Below are positions 16,844-27,701 of a DNA stretch of 64,000 nt, in pieces (position 1 is the stretch's first letter; each line of letters opens with the position of its first letter). Source of the stretch: Ornithinicoccus hortensis. GTDB lineage: Bacteria; Actinomycetota; Actinomycetes; Actinomycetales; Dermatophilaceae. Below the pieces are notes generated by a model, which worked only from the letters and a program-made list of their open reading frames with translations, had not been told where the DNA came from and did no database searches. The stretch covers positions 682,001 to 746,000 of the forward strand of contig NZ_VFOP01000001.1 in NCBI RefSeq assembly GCF_006716185.1, given 5' to 3'. Position numbers and translations under genes: made by a program.

Positions 16844-17392
16844 TCAGGGGGCGAACGCGCAGAAGCTGTCGTAGTGGTCCTGGGTGAAGTACCAGTACTC
16901 GGGGTCGGTCGGCGGTTCGCCGCCGGTCACGATCCGCCGCGCCCCGCGGTCGGGGCTGCCCGGCGTCTCGACCGTGTACTCCCGGTAGTAGCCGTTCGCC
17001 TCGTCCGGGAGCAGGTCCTCGCGGTTCTCGAAGGTCACGCCGTCGTTGCGCGGGTAGTCGAACGGTCCGCCCGCGGCGATGTCGTCGATGACGTCCTCGG
17101 CCTCCGCGGGCAGCGGGTCCGTACATGCGGGGACGCCGTTCCCGGGATCGGTCGGAGTCCCGGGGTCGACGGGCGTCCCGGACGCGTCGTCCTCACCGGT
17201 GGACGAACCCGTCTCGTCCGGGTCCTGGAAGGTGATGCTGGGCGAGCTCGTGGGCTGGCTGCTCCCGCCCCCGGCGTCGCCGGAGTCCGGTGCATCGGGT
17301 CCGAGCCACCAGGTCAGCAGGGCGATGATGCCGAGGGCGATCATCACCAGGATCGGGTTGCGGCGCTTCCCGCTGCGGGGCTGGTCCGTCAC
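16844..17392 (-). CDS. Membrane-anchored guanyl-specific ribonuclease, RNase Sa/barnase superfamily
   Basis: 182 residues: basic N-terminus, one membrane helix (about 13-30), a Ser/Thr/Pro/Asp/Gly-rich linker (about 31-86), then a catalytic domain closely resembling Streptomyces RNase Sa. The four active-site residues are in place: E138 (YYREYTV), R149 and R153 (DRGARRIVTG) and H173 (QDHYDSF). C90 and C178 match the single disulfide of RNase Sa. The nuclease domain should face outside. The GTG start overlaps the stop of the barstar-like gene (GTGA). It is probably a secreted or shed RNase whose inhibitor is encoded just upstream. Confidence 0.88.
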   Translation of the reverse strand: MTDQPRSGKRRNPILVMIALGIIALLTWWLGPDAPDSGDAGGGSSQPTSSPSITFQDPDETGSSTGEDDASGTPVDPGTPTDPGNGVPACTDPLPAEAEDVIDDIAAGGPFDYPRNDGVTFENREDLLPDEANGYYREYTVETPGSPDRGARRIVTGGEPPTDPEYWYFTQDHYDSFCAFAP

Positions 17393-17964
17393 GGTCCGGC
17401 CACCTCCCCGGGGCCGGTCTGGTCGGCGCCGGCGTGGTCGGGATCGGACGTGTCGTCGACGCGGGGCAGCGTGCGCACCCCGTGCCGGTCGACGAAGGCG
17501 ACGGTCTCGAACAGTCGGTCGCCGTCGTCTCCGCCGCGCCACAGGTCGTCCGTCGCCGAGCGGAGGATGTCGGTCAGCTCCAGGTATCCGGGCAGGTCGG
17601 AGTCGACCAGGGCGTCGGCGCCGTGCCAGAGCAGGGCGATCCGGGTGTCCTCCGGCCACCAGAGGGCCAGGTCCCGCAGGCTGTCGACCAGGGCGTCCAG
17701 GTTGTGCGCGGCCCCGTCGGGCAGCCGCAACGTCCGGGCGATGGCGGCCTGGGCCTCCCGGAGCGAGGTCGCCGGCTTGTCGGAGTCCAGGGTGTCCACG
17801 GCACGCCCACCCCAGTCGGGGGCATGGATCTCGGCGAGGGTGAACCCGGCGGCGGAGAGTCCGTCGCGGACCCGGTCGACGTCCTGCGGGCTGGCCAGCA
17901 GCACGCCGTGTCCGGTGAGGCTCGGGAGCACCTGGGAGACCAGGACCCGGGAGGTCGGGTTCAC
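17389..17964 (-). CDS. Barstar-like RNase inhibitor
   Basis: 191 residues without signal peptide or membrane helix, so cytoplasmic. The core NLDALVDSLRDLALW (from residue 88) matches the NLDALWDCL helix of barstar, and both aspartates that contact the RNase active site are kept (D90, D94). An N-terminal ~50-residue extension and a Pro/Asp/Gly-rich tail flank it. It overlaps purB upstream (GTGA) and the RNase gene downstream (GTGA), so all three would be co-translated. It probably protects the cell from its own RNase before export. Confidence 0.82.
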   Translation of the reverse strand: MNPTSRVLVSQVLPSLTGHGVLLASPQDVDRVRDGLSAAGFTLAEIHAPDWGGRAVDTLDSDKPATSLREAQAAIARTLRLPDGAAHNLDALVDSLRDLALWWPEDTRIALLWHGADALVDSDLPGYLELTDILRSATDDLWRGGDDGDRLFETVAFVDRHGVRTLPRVDDTSDPDHAGADQTGPGEVAGP

Positions 17965-19394
17965 GTCGTCGCCTCCTGATCCGACGACGGCTGGCCCAGG
18001 TGCCCGACCAGCTCGGGCGCCAGCCCCACGTAGGACTGGGGGGTCATCGCGGCCAGCCGCTCCTCCACATCGGCGGGCAGCCCGAGGCCGCGCACGAACT
18101 CGCGCAGGTCTTCCCCGGTGATCCGCCGGCCGCGGGTCAGTTCCTTGAGCCGCTCGTAGGGGTTGTCCATCCCGGCCACCCCCGCCGCGGCGAGCGCCCG
18201 CATTGCGGACTGCACCGGCTCGGCGAGCACTTCCCAGTTGCCCTCCAGGTCGGCGGCCATCGCCTCGGGGACGGCGTCCAGGCCGGCCAGCCCGCGGCAT
18301 ACGTTGTCGAGGGCGAGGACGGAGTGGCCGAGCGCGGTGCCGATGTTGCGCTGCATCGAGGAGTCGGTGAGGTCGCGCTGCAACCGGCTGGTGACCAGCG
18401 TGGAGGCGAGCACGTCGAGCAGCGCGTTGGCGACCTCGAGGTTGGCCTCGGCGTTCTCGAACCGGATCGGGTTGACCTTGTGCGGCATCGTCGAGGAGCC
18501 GACCGTGCCCTGTCCGCGCACCTGGGCGAAGTAGCCCATCGAGATATAGGTCCAGACGTCGGTGCACAGGTTGTGCAGCACCCGGTTGAACCGCGCCAGG
18601 TCGGCATACAGCTCGGCCTGCCAGTCGTGGCTCTCGATCTGGGTGGTCAACGGATTCCAGGTCAGTCCCAGACCGGTGACGAACTCGCGGCTGATCGTCT
18701 GCCAGTCGGCACCCGGCACGGCAGCCAGGTGCGCGCCGTAGGTGCCGGTCGCGCCGTTGAGCTTGCCGAGGTACTCCGCGCCCTCGACCCGCCGCAGCTG
18801 GCGCCGCAGCCGGTGGGCGAGGACCGCCAGTTCCTTGCCCATCGTGGTCGGGGTCGCCGGCTGTCCGTGGGTGTGCGCCAACAGCGGTATGTCGTGGAGT
18901 TGGCGTGCCATCTGGCTCACCTGGTCGACCAGGCCGGTCGCGCGGGGGAGCCAGACCTGCTCGACGGCGCCGCGCACCATCAGCGCATAGGAGAGGTTGT
19001 TGATGTCCTCGGAGGTGCAGGCGAAGTGCACCAACTCGGACAGATCGCCGCGGTCGTCCAGCGTGTCACCGAGGCGGCGCTTGAGGAAGTATTCGATCGC
19101 CTTGACGTCGTGCACCGTCTCGGCCTCGATCGCCGCCAGCTCGGCAATGGCGTCGGCGTCGAACGCCCCCACCAGGCCCCGGAGCCGCTGCTGCTCCGCC
19201 TCGTCCAGCGACCCCGCTCCCGGGACTACCCCGCGGGTCGTCAGGTGGATCAACCACTCGATCTCCACGTGCAGGCGCTGCCGGTTCAGCGCGGCCTCGG
19301 ACAGGTGGTCCACGAGCGGGGCAACCGCGCCGCGGTAGCGGCCGTCCAATGCCCCGAGCGCGATGGGGGGCGTGATGTCAGCGAGGGATCCCAT
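17961..19394 (-). CDS. purB: Adenylosuccinate lyase
   Basis: 477 residues of the fumarase/aspartase superfamily. The signature loop GSSTMPHKVNPIRFEN is present, as are THGQPATPT and TSEDINNLSYALM. It cleaves SAICAR and adenylosuccinate in purine synthesis. Start ATG 19394 gives MGSLADITPPIALGALDGRY, the usual N-terminus; the frame is open farther upstream without homology. It is the first gene of an unusual purB-barstar-RNase overlap group. Confidence 0.95.
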   Translation of the reverse strand: MGSLADITPPIALGALDGRYRGAVAPLVDHLSEAALNRQRLHVEIEWLIHLTTRGVVPGAGSLDEAEQQRLRGLVGAFDADAIAELAAIEAETVHDVKAIEYFLKRRLGDTLDDRGDLSELVHFACTSEDINNLSYALMVRGAVEQVWLPRATGLVDQVSQMARQLHDIPLLAHTHGQPATPTTMGKELAVLAHRLRRQLRRVEGAEYLGKLNGATGTYGAHLAAVPGADWQTISREFVTGLGLTWNPLTTQIESHDWQAELYADLARFNRVLHNLCTDVWTYISMGYFAQVRGQGTVGSSTMPHKVNPIRFENAEANLEVANALLDVLASTLVTSRLQRDLTDSSMQRNIGTALGHSVLALDNVCRGLAGLDAVPEAMAADLEGNWEVLAEPVQSAMRALAAAGVAGMDNPYERLKELTRGRRITGEDLREFVRGLGLPADVEERLAAMTPQSYVGLAPELVGHLGQPSSDQEATT

Positions 19395-19447
19395 GGGGCG
19401 ATTGTCCCATCCGGGGACCGGTGACCGGTCGGTGAACCCTCCGGGTG

Positions 19448-19783
19448 CTACCTGGCGTCCGGGTCGATCTCGTCGGCCTTCTGGTAGGTCTCGGTGACCG
19501 CGTCCCGGTGGGTGCGCGCCTCCCCGGTGGCGGCCCTGGCCCGCTCCTCCAGACGGTCCGCCTCGGCCCGGGCCTCCTCGGCCTCCCGCTGGGCCCTGCG
19601 GGCCTGCGCCTCCCGTTCCTCGGCGGTCGACTCGCCCGCGGAGGCTTCCTCGCGGAGTCGTCCGGCGGCGCGGCGTGCCCGCTCCTGTGCCTCGCGCCGG
19701 GCCTTGGCCTGTTGGGCCAGGAGCACGGCGGCGATGACGATGAGCACGACGGCGGCGATCAGCCACCACATCCAGGGTTCCAT
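19448..19783 (-). CDS. Single-pass membrane protein with charged coiled coil
   Basis: 111 residues. One helix near the N-terminus (about residues 4-24, WMWWLIAAVVLIVIAAVLL) is followed by ~75 residues of Arg/Glu/Ala heptad-like sequence, predicted coiled coil. There is no enzyme motif. Similar short proteins are common and uncharacterised in Micrococcales. It is 53 bp upstream of purB on the same strand and may share its transcript. The function is unknown. Confidence 0.75.
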   Translation of the reverse strand: MEPWMWWLIAAVVLIVIAAVLLAQQAKARREAQERARRAAGRLREEASAGESTAEEREAQARRAQREAEEARAEADRLEERARAATGEARTHRDAVTETYQKADEIDPDAR

Positions 19784-19900
19784 GCGGACCTTCCTCGGTT
19801 GCGTGTCCGACCACGCTAGCGCGCGGCCCGGCGCGCCACCGGGTGAGAGCGGTGCGTCGGGTGCCCCGCTGCCGCCCCGGACGCGGCGGAGGGTATGCCG

Positions 19901-20626
19901 TCAGTCGACCAGGTGGCGCAGGTAGCGCTCGGGTGAGTCCAGGAATCGCCGGTAGTGGTCGACCACCGGCAGGGCCGCCCACGCCCGCTCGTGGATGCCG
20001 TCCTCGTCCAGCTCCAGCAGCCGTGCGCCGGGCAGGCTGGCCAGGACGGGGGAGTGGGTGGCCAGCAGCACCTGGGTCCGGCCGGCGGCCAGCATCGAGG
20101 ACAGCGCCCCGAGCAGGGTCAGCTGCCCGGTGAAGGACAGCCCGGACTCCGGCTCGTCCAGCACGAAGAAGCCGTCCCCGTCGAACCGCCGGGAGGTGAT
20201 CATCGCCAGGAACGCCTCGCCGTGGCTGAACCGGTGGAAGTCCTCGTGCAGGGTGTCCTGCAGGTAGCTGAACAGCCCGTGCATCGTCTCGGCCCGCAGG
20301 AAGTAGCCCCACCGGCTGGCTCCGGCACCCCGCACCAGGGACAGGTGCCCGGCCAGGTCCGACTCGGTGCGCCGCGTGCTGTGCATCGCACCGGTGGACC
20401 CACCCTCGGGCGAAAGGCCGTAGGCGATGGCGATCGCCTCGACGAGGGTGGACTTGCCGGTGCCGTTCTCCCCGACCAGCACGGTCGCCGGCCCGAGGTC
20501 CAGTCCGCGTTCGAGCACGTAGGCCACCGGCGCCAGCGTCGCCGGCCAGGCGGTGGTGGCCAGGGTGGAGTCGGAGGCGCGCACTACCCGCCGGACCGGG
20601 AGGGGCGTCATCCAGTCCGCTGCCAT
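19901..20626 (-). CDS. AAA-family ATPase (SMC-like, single domain)
   Basis: 241 residues. Walker A is GENGTGKST near residue 56 and Walker B is FFVLDEPESGLS, with a signature-like FSHGEAFLA and an H-loop LATHSPVL. This is the compact AAA_23/OLD-like ATPase found in many bacteria. No nuclease domain (TOPRIM) is fused. It lies 48 bp after cydDC on the same strand. The role is unknown. Start ATG 20626 follows the conserved N-terminus. Confidence 0.82.
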   Translation of the reverse strand: MAADWMTPLPVRRVVRASDSTLATTAWPATLAPVAYVLERGLDLGPATVLVGENGTGKSTLVEAIAIAYGLSPEGGSTGAMHSTRRTESDLAGHLSLVRGAGASRWGYFLRAETMHGLFSYLQDTLHEDFHRFSHGEAFLAMITSRRFDGDGFFVLDEPESGLSFTGQLTLLGALSSMLAAGRTQVLLATHSPVLASLPGARLLELDEDGIHERAWAALPVVDHYRRFLDSPERYLRHLVD

Positions 20627-20673
20627 GGACCGAGGGTAGGCGCCGGGGCCGACGGAGACGGGAAGGGACCTCC

Positions 20674-23600
20674 TCAGCCGACCAGTGCCCGGTGCTCCGC
20701 GACGGGGCCGGGGGCGTCGGGGCGCTCGAGCTGGAGGACGTCCCAGGTCGTGTCCGGGGACAGCACGAGGACCGGCTCGTGGGAGACCATCACGACCGCC
20801 CGGTCGGGTGCGCTCGTCACCAGGTCGTGCAGCACCGAGCGGGCCGTCGGCCGGTCGAGGTGCGCGGTCGGCTCGTCGAGCAGCAGCACTGGTCGGTCCG
20901 AGAGGATGGCCCGGGCGATCGCGAGCCTGGTCCGCTCCCCACCGCTCAGCCCGGTCAGGGTCGCGTCGAGACCGCCCCGGTGCGCGTCGAGCCACCCGCG
21001 CAGGCCCGCGGCGGCCAGGGCCCGGCATACCTCCTCGTCGGTGGCGTCCGGGCGGGCGAGGAGGAGGTTGGCCCGCACCGTCCCCGCGAAGACGTGCGGC
21101 TCGTCGTCGACCACGGCGAGGGTGGACCGGGTGTGCGCCAGCGGCAGCGCGTTGACCTCGGTCCCGTCCTGGCGGTAGCTGCCCGACAACGCATCCAGGT
21201 GCCGGGCGAGCACGGCCAGCGCCGTGGACTTGCCGGCCCCGTTCGGCCCGGTGAGCAGCACCCGCGACCCGGGGGCGGCGCACAGGTCCAGCGCTGCCAG
21301 GTCGATCGGGCCCTCCTCTGCCCAGCGCGCGGTGACGCCCGACAGTTCCGCGGAGACAGCCGTATGCCGGGGGCGCGCCGCGGGAGCGGTGGCGCTGCTG
21401 TCTGCGGACGCGGCGGGCCGGGGGTCGACGACGGCGGGTTCCTGGGCCAGCACGTCCTCGAGGCGTGTGGCGGCCGCGGCGGCCCTGGCCCGGGCGCCGA
21501 ACACCTCCGGTAGCCCCGTCCAGGTGTCGGCCAGCGCGAGCGGGGTCAGCGCGACAAGAGCGGCGAAGGGCGCGCTCAGCGTCCCGGCGGCAAAGGCCGT
21601 CCCGGCCTGCCAGGCCACCGTCGTGGCGGTTGCCCCGAGCACCAGCCAGGCCAGACCGGTCGCCACCGCCCGCGCGCTCGCCGCACGACGGACCGCGGCC
21701 GCCTGTGCGGTGGTCGCGCTGTCCAGCGGGGTGAGGGCGGTGCCGGGGTCGGCCACGACCGCCCGGTATGCGGACAGCTGGCCAGCCACGGCCGTCGCCT
21801 CCGCGTGTACCCGGCCACGGGCCGTTACGAGGGCGCGGTGCGCCGCTGCCTCCAGCCGCTGGCCCAGGCGGCCGACGGCAAAGGCCGCGAGCGTGCCCAG
21901 GGCCAGCACCGGAGCCGCCGTCGGGAGCACGAAGAGGAGGACGAGTACCGCGAGGCCCGAGGCGAAGGCGGCCGCGAGCAGCGGCACGGTGACCCGCACG
22001 GTGCGGTCGGCCACGTCGTCCAGGTCCTGCACCACGGCGGTCAGCACGTCGGCCCGCGACCGGCGCCCGAGCCGGGCCGGCGTCAACGGGATCAGCCGGT
22101 CGTACGCGCGGCTGCGCCGCCAGGCGAGGTCGGCCAGCGCGATGTCGTGCGAGACCACCCGCTCGGCGTAGCGGAGCAACGGTCGCCCGATCCCGAACGC
22201 CCGCACCCCCACGATCGCCACCAGCAGGGTCAGGATCACCGGCTGGAACGAGGCCTGCACGATCAGCCAGCCGGACGCCGCCGTCAGCGCCACCCCGCAC
22301 CCGGTCGACAGCCCGCCCAGCAGCCCCGCCCACAGCACCCTCCTCCCCGACCGGACGTCCGATCGGGCGGTCTCCATCCCTGTCCGGACGTCCGATCGGG
22401 CGGCCTCCACCCCTGTCCGGACGTCCGATCGGGCGGTCTCCATCCCTGTCCGGACGTCTGGTCGGGCGGCCTCGTGGTCCCCCTCGGCCGACGGGAGCAG
22501 CGACCAGTGGTCGTGCGCCATGCCCGCGAGGGCCGTGTCATGGGTGGCCACGACGACCCGGCGGTGCTCGGCGAGTTCCAGGATCACCTCGTGCAGCCGC
22601 GGCTTGTCCCGGGCCGCGACGTGCGCGGTGGGTTCGTCCAACAGCAGCACCGGGGCGCTGGCCAACCGGGCCCGGGCGAGGGACAGCCTGGCCCGCTGTC
22701 CGGCCGACAACCCGAAGCCGTCGTCGCCCAGCACGGTGTCCAGACCCTCCCTGGCAGCGAGAGCGGGCCACAGCCCCACCGCCGTGAGCGCGAAGACGGT
22801 CTCCCCGTCCGTGACGTTCGGTGCCGCCAGCAGCAGGTTGTCCCGGACCGTGCCCGGCACGAGCAGGGGTCGTTGCCGGGCGTAGTGGACGTCCCCGGGG
22901 ACCGTGACGGAGCCGGTGCCGGGCAGGTGCAGGCCCGCCAGGACGTCGAGCAGCGTGCTCTTGCCGGCACCCGACGCGCCGGTCAGCGCGGTCAGTCCGG
23001 GGCCGACCGGGGTGTGGAGGCTGAGGCCGTCCAGCACGGCCGCCCGGCCGGGGTGGGCAAACCGCACACCCTCGACCGAGACCGGAGCGCCCGGCACGAC
23101 GTGCCTCCAGCCAACTACTGCACACCCGGCAGCCACCGCACGCCCCCCGTCTCCAGCAGGCGCGTCATCCCTCGGATCACCCGCCCCGCTCGCCGCGAAC
23201 CCGCCGAGGTCGTCCCCCATCGCCTCGAGCGCCGCCGCCCCGTCTGCGGCATTGTGGAACTCGGCGCCGACCCGGCGGACCGGCCAGTACGCCTCCGGGG
23301 CGAGCAGGATCGCGGTGAGTGCGACCTGGAGGTCGACCCAGCCCACGGCCAGCCGCAGGCCGACGCCGACGGCGACCATGGCGACCGAGATGGTGGCCAG
23401 CAGCTCCAGCGCCGCGGTGCTCAGGAAGGCCGTGCGCAGCGTCCGCACCGTGGCCCGGCGGTGGCGCTCGCCGACCTCGGCGACGATGCCGGCCTGGTGC
23501 TCGGCCCGCCCGTAGTTGACCAGGGTCGGCAGGCCCCTGACGACGTCGAGGAAGTGTCCCGACAGGGTGGTCAGGGCGGCCCACCGTTTCTCGGTCTCGT

Positions 23601-24131
23601 CCTGGGTGTGCTTGCCGATGAGGGCGGCGAAGAGCGGCATCAGCGGCAGGGTGAGCACGACGACGAGCGCGCTCCAGACGTCCACGACGGCGAGGGTGAC
23701 CACGGCGAGCACCGGCACCACCGCGGCGGTGACGAGCGCGGGGAGGTAGCGGCCGACATACGGCTCGAGCGACCCCGCCCCCTCGGTGGCGCGGGTCAGC
23801 GCGACCTCGGGCGCCGGCCGGAGCTCCTCGGGCACGGTCAGCCAGCGGCGCAGCAACTGGCGGCGGACGGCGGCGGAGACCCGTTGCCCGGCGGAGGCGG
23901 TGACGCGCTCGGCCAGGGCGGCGAGCAGGCCGCGCGCGAGGACGACGCCGAGCAGGGCCAGCGCCGGGACCCGCAGCGGTCCGCCGGTCGCGACCGCGGT
24001 GACCAGCCAGGCCACCAGCAGGGCCTGACCGACCGCCAGCAACCCGCCCGCCGTGCCGAGCGCGCCGAGGGCGGCGACCGGTCGCCGCGCGGCCGGGACC
24101 GCCCGGAGCAGGGCCGGGTCGAAGGGCCGCA

Positions 24132-24132
<1 letters not shown>
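20674..24132 (-). CDS. cydDC: Fused heterodimeric ABC exporter CydDC (cytochrome bd assembly)
   Basis: 1152 residues joining CydD and CydC in one chain. The first half has six membrane helices, Walker A GASGAGKST and a slightly altered signature LSAGQ. The second half has six helices, Walker A GPNGAGKST, signature LSGGE and DEPTAHLD. CydDC exports thiols/haem-related ligands needed to assemble cytochrome bd. The junction (about residues 553-594) is built from an 11-residue tandem repeat (consensus METARSDVRTG), encoded by 33-bp DNA repeats. The start overlaps the cydB stop by ATGA. Confidence 0.94.
22350..22472. repeat. 33-bp tandem repeat inside cydDC
   Basis: Three full 33-bp units (22350-22382, 22383-22415, 22416-22448) and a partial fourth start with CCGGACGTCCGATCGGGCGG. 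Because 33 is a multiple of three they are translated as 11-residue repeats in the linker between the CydD and CydC halves. Units 1 and 3 are identical except for their first base; unit 2 differs from them at three positions. A related 33-bp repeat array lies at 29912-30032. Confidence 0.92.
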
Positions 24133-25199
<1,067 letters not shown>

Positions 25200-25225
25200 G
25201 GTGACGACTCCTGTATGCCGTGGGC

Positions 25226-26668
25226 TCAGTAGCTGAAGACGAAGGCCTGGTCCTCGTCCCGGTCCGCGGGGTCGAGGGAGGCACCGTCGTAGGGATCCGC
25301 GCCGGCACGGGCGTAGCGCAGGGTGAGCCCGACCTCCACGACGGCGAGCACCCCGTAGAGCAGGGTGAACACGGCCATCGAGGTCAGCACCTCACCGGTG
25401 CTCACGCCGGGGCTCACCGCGGTCTGGGTGGTCATCAGGCCGAACACCACCCACGGTTGGCGGCCCATCTCGGTGAAGATCCAGCCGAAGGAGTTGGCGA
25501 ACAGTGGGAGGAAGAGCACCGAGACCGACGCCCAGTACCACCCGCGGTGCGTCAGCGGGCGGTCGCCGCGCAGCGCCCACAGGGCGGCGGCCGCCACCGC
25601 CATTCCGGCGATGCCCAGGCCGACCATGGCCCGGAAGCTCCAGTAGGTGACCGGGATGACGGGGCGGTAGTCCTCCACCTCGGTCAGCTCCGACCCCGCG
25701 TAGGTGAGGGTGTACTCCTCCTGCAGGTCGTTGATGCCGTGCACCTCGCCCTCGAAGGTGCCGGTGGCCAGGTAGGACAGCAGCTTGGGGACGGTAACCG
25801 CCCAGTGCTCCGTGGTGCCGTCCAGGCTGCCCACGGTGATGATCGAGAACGGCGCGCCCTGACCCTCCGGCACGGTGTCGTAGAGCGCCTCGGCCGCCGC
25901 CATCTTCATCGGCTGCACCTCGGTCATGATCTTGCCCTGGATGTCGCCGCTGACGGTGACGCCGAGGCCGGCGATCAGGACCGTGATCGCGCCCATCCGG
26001 GCGGCCTTGCGATACATCGGCTTGTCGTCGGCGGGGGTCCGCGCCCGCCAGACGTGCCACAGCGCGATCGCCAGCACGAAGGCGCCGCCGGTCATCAGGG
26101 CCGCGGCGATCACGTGCGGGAAGGTGACCAGCTGCACCTTGTTGGTCAGCACCGCCCAGAAGTCGACCAGCTCGGCGCGACCGGTCTCCGGGTTGTTCAC
26201 ATAGCCCACCGGGTGCTGCATGAAGGAGTTGGCGCTGAGGATGAAGTATGCCGACAGCACCGTCCCGATGTGCACCAGCCAGATGCAGGCGCAGTGCAGC
26301 TTCTCCGGGATCCGGCCCCACCCGAAGATCCACAGCCCGAGGAAGGTCGACTCCAGGAAGAAGGCGAGCAGCGCCTCGATCGCCAGGGGGGCGCCGAAGA
26401 TGTCGCCGACGAACCGGGAGTAGTCCGACCAGTTCATCCCGAACTGGAACTCCTGCACGATGCCGGTGGCCAGCCCGAGGGCGAAGTTGATGGTGAACAG
26501 CTTGCCGAAGAACTTGGCCAGCCTGAGCCACTCGGGATTGCGTCCGCGCAGCCAGATGGACTGCATGATCGCCACCATCAGCGAGAGCCCGATGGTGATC
26601 GGGACGAAGAAGTAGTGGTAGACGGTCGTGATGCCGAACTGCCAACGGGCGAGTTCCAGGGCCTCCAC
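25226..26668 (-). CDS. cydA: Cytochrome bd oxidase subunit I
   Basis: 480 residues, GTG start (VEALELARWQFGITTVYHYFFVPI) with GGAGGGAG six bases upstream. Haem ligand His19-type is in VYHYFFVP. The GRQPW motif (MGRQPWVVFG) and ALLAFFLESTFLGLWIFGW are conserved. The Q loop is short, as in most actinobacteria. It catalyses quinol oxidation with oxygen at high affinity. The promoter region carries nested palindromes that look like BlaI/MecI operators. Confidence 0.96.
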   Translation of the reverse strand: MEALELARWQFGITTVYHYFFVPITIGLSLMVAIMQSIWLRGRNPEWLRLAKFFGKLFTINFALGLATGIVQEFQFGMNWSDYSRFVGDIFGAPLAIEALLAFFLESTFLGLWIFGWGRIPEKLHCACIWLVHIGTVLSAYFILSANSFMQHPVGYVNNPETGRAELVDFWAVLTNKVQLVTFPHVIAAALMTGGAFVLAIALWHVWRARTPADDKPMYRKAARMGAITVLIAGLGVTVSGDIQGKIMTEVQPMKMAAAEALYDTVPEGQGAPFSIITVGSLDGTTEHWAVTVPKLLSYLATGTFEGEVHGINDLQEEYTLTYAGSELTEVEDYRPVIPVTYWSFRAMVGLGIAGMAVAAAALWALRGDRPLTHRGWYWASVSVLFLPLFANSFGWIFTEMGRQPWVVFGLMTTQTAVSPGVSTGEVLTSMAVFTLLYGVLAVVEVGLTLRYARAGADPYDGASLDPADRDEDQAFVFSY

Positions 26669-26684
26669 GGGCGCTCCCTCCGGC

Positions 26685-26730
26685 GTGTACTACTGCGTGT
26701 AGTTACTACTTGTAGTAGTAGAGACTACAC
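26685..26730. promoter_or_regulatory. Palindrome cluster upstream of cydA, BlaI/MecI-like operators
   Basis: In about 46 bases there is TACTAC-TT-GTAGTA (26704-26717), GTAGT-T-ACTAC (26699-26709), TGTAGT-N7-ACTACA (26711-26729) and the outer pair GTGTAGT/ACTACAC (26697-26730). BlaI/MecI repressors bind TACTACA..TGTAGTA-type dyads. A blaI gene lies 1 kb away. The cluster is 17-62 bases before the cydA GTG, within promoter reach. Confidence 0.7.
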
Positions 26731-26790
26731 CGGTGGGAGAGTGCCCGTGACGGGCTGCCGGACTGGGGGATCGCGGAGAGCCGGGTGCTG

Positions 26791-27693
26791 TCAGAAGGCC
26801 CACGCGAAGAGGGCCCAGGGGGTCGCCGTGACGACGGCCGCGAAGCCGAGCACGACGGCCGTGAGGACCGGAACCGGCTCGGCCGCCGCGGCGATCAGCG
26901 CCAGCCGGGTGCGCACCTGACCGGCCGGTCCGCCGGCCCCGAGAGCCGCCTCCGGGGGCCGGCCACCGGCCATCGCGACCAGGGCCCGGGCCAGGGGGCG
27001 GGCACCGGCGGTGCGCAGCGCCGCGCGGTCCGCGAGCGCCTCCACCAGCAACGAGACCTCGGCCATCGCGGCGGGACACCGCACGGCCGCCGGGACCGTG
27101 TGGTGCAGCACCGAGAAGAACTCGAGCACCAGGTCGTGCCGTGCCCGCAGGTGTGCTCGCTCGTGCTCGAGCACCGCGTCGAGCTCCTCCTCGGTGAGGG
27201 CCTCCAGTGCGCTCCGGCTCACCACGAGCCGGTGGTGGGGGCCGGGCAGGCAGTATGCCGTGGGCCGGCCGTCGGAGAGCACCCGGATCCGGTCGCGCCG
27301 GGGGGTCGTCCTCCCGGCCACCACCACGGCCGCGGGCTCGGCGAGCAGGTCGACGAGCTCCCGGTGCCGCTGGCGCAGCGTCCGCAGGCCGGTGCCGACC
27401 CGGTGTCCCGAGAGCAGGACCAGGGCCAGCACCAGCCCGGACGCGCCGAGGCAGACGGTCAGCAGCAGCGGGTGGGCCGCGAGGCGGTCGCCGTCCGACC
27501 CCTCACCCCCCGCTGCGCTGGCCAGCACCGCCGGCCCGACCAGGAGGGCCGCCACGACGGCGGACAGCCCCACGGCCTGCCAGGCCAGCAGGGCGGGGCC
27601 GGGGACCCGGCGGAACCGGGCGAACCGGGCCATCAGCCGGGGTCCGGGTCCGGCGAGGACCACCGCCAGGACGGCCAGCAGCAGCGCGGACAC
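26791..27693 (-). CDS. M56 (BlaR1/MecR1-type) membrane metallopeptidase
   Basis: About 300 residues with four predicted helices and the zinc-protease motif HERAH at 177-181. The penicillin-sensing C-terminal domain of BlaR1 is missing, as is usual for actinobacterial M56 proteins. It is encoded eight bases after blaI and probably cleaves or inactivates it in response to an unknown signal. Start GTG 27693 (SALLLAVLAVVLAG) gives a proper first helix. Confidence 0.88.
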   Translation of the reverse strand: MSALLLAVLAVVLAGPGPRLMARFARFRRVPGPALLAWQAVGLSAVVAALLVGPAVLASAAGGEGSDGDRLAAHPLLLTVCLGASGLVLALVLLSGHRVGTGLRTLRQRHRELVDLLAEPAAVVVAGRTTPRRDRIRVLSDGRPTAYCLPGPHHRLVVSRSALEALTEEELDAVLEHERAHLRARHDLVLEFFSVLHHTVPAAVRCPAAMAEVSLLVEALADRAALRTAGARPLARALVAMAGGRPPEAALGAGGPAGQVRTRLALIAAAAEPVPVLTAVVLGFAAVVTATPWALFAWAF

Positions 27694-27701
27694 GGGGCGC
27701 G

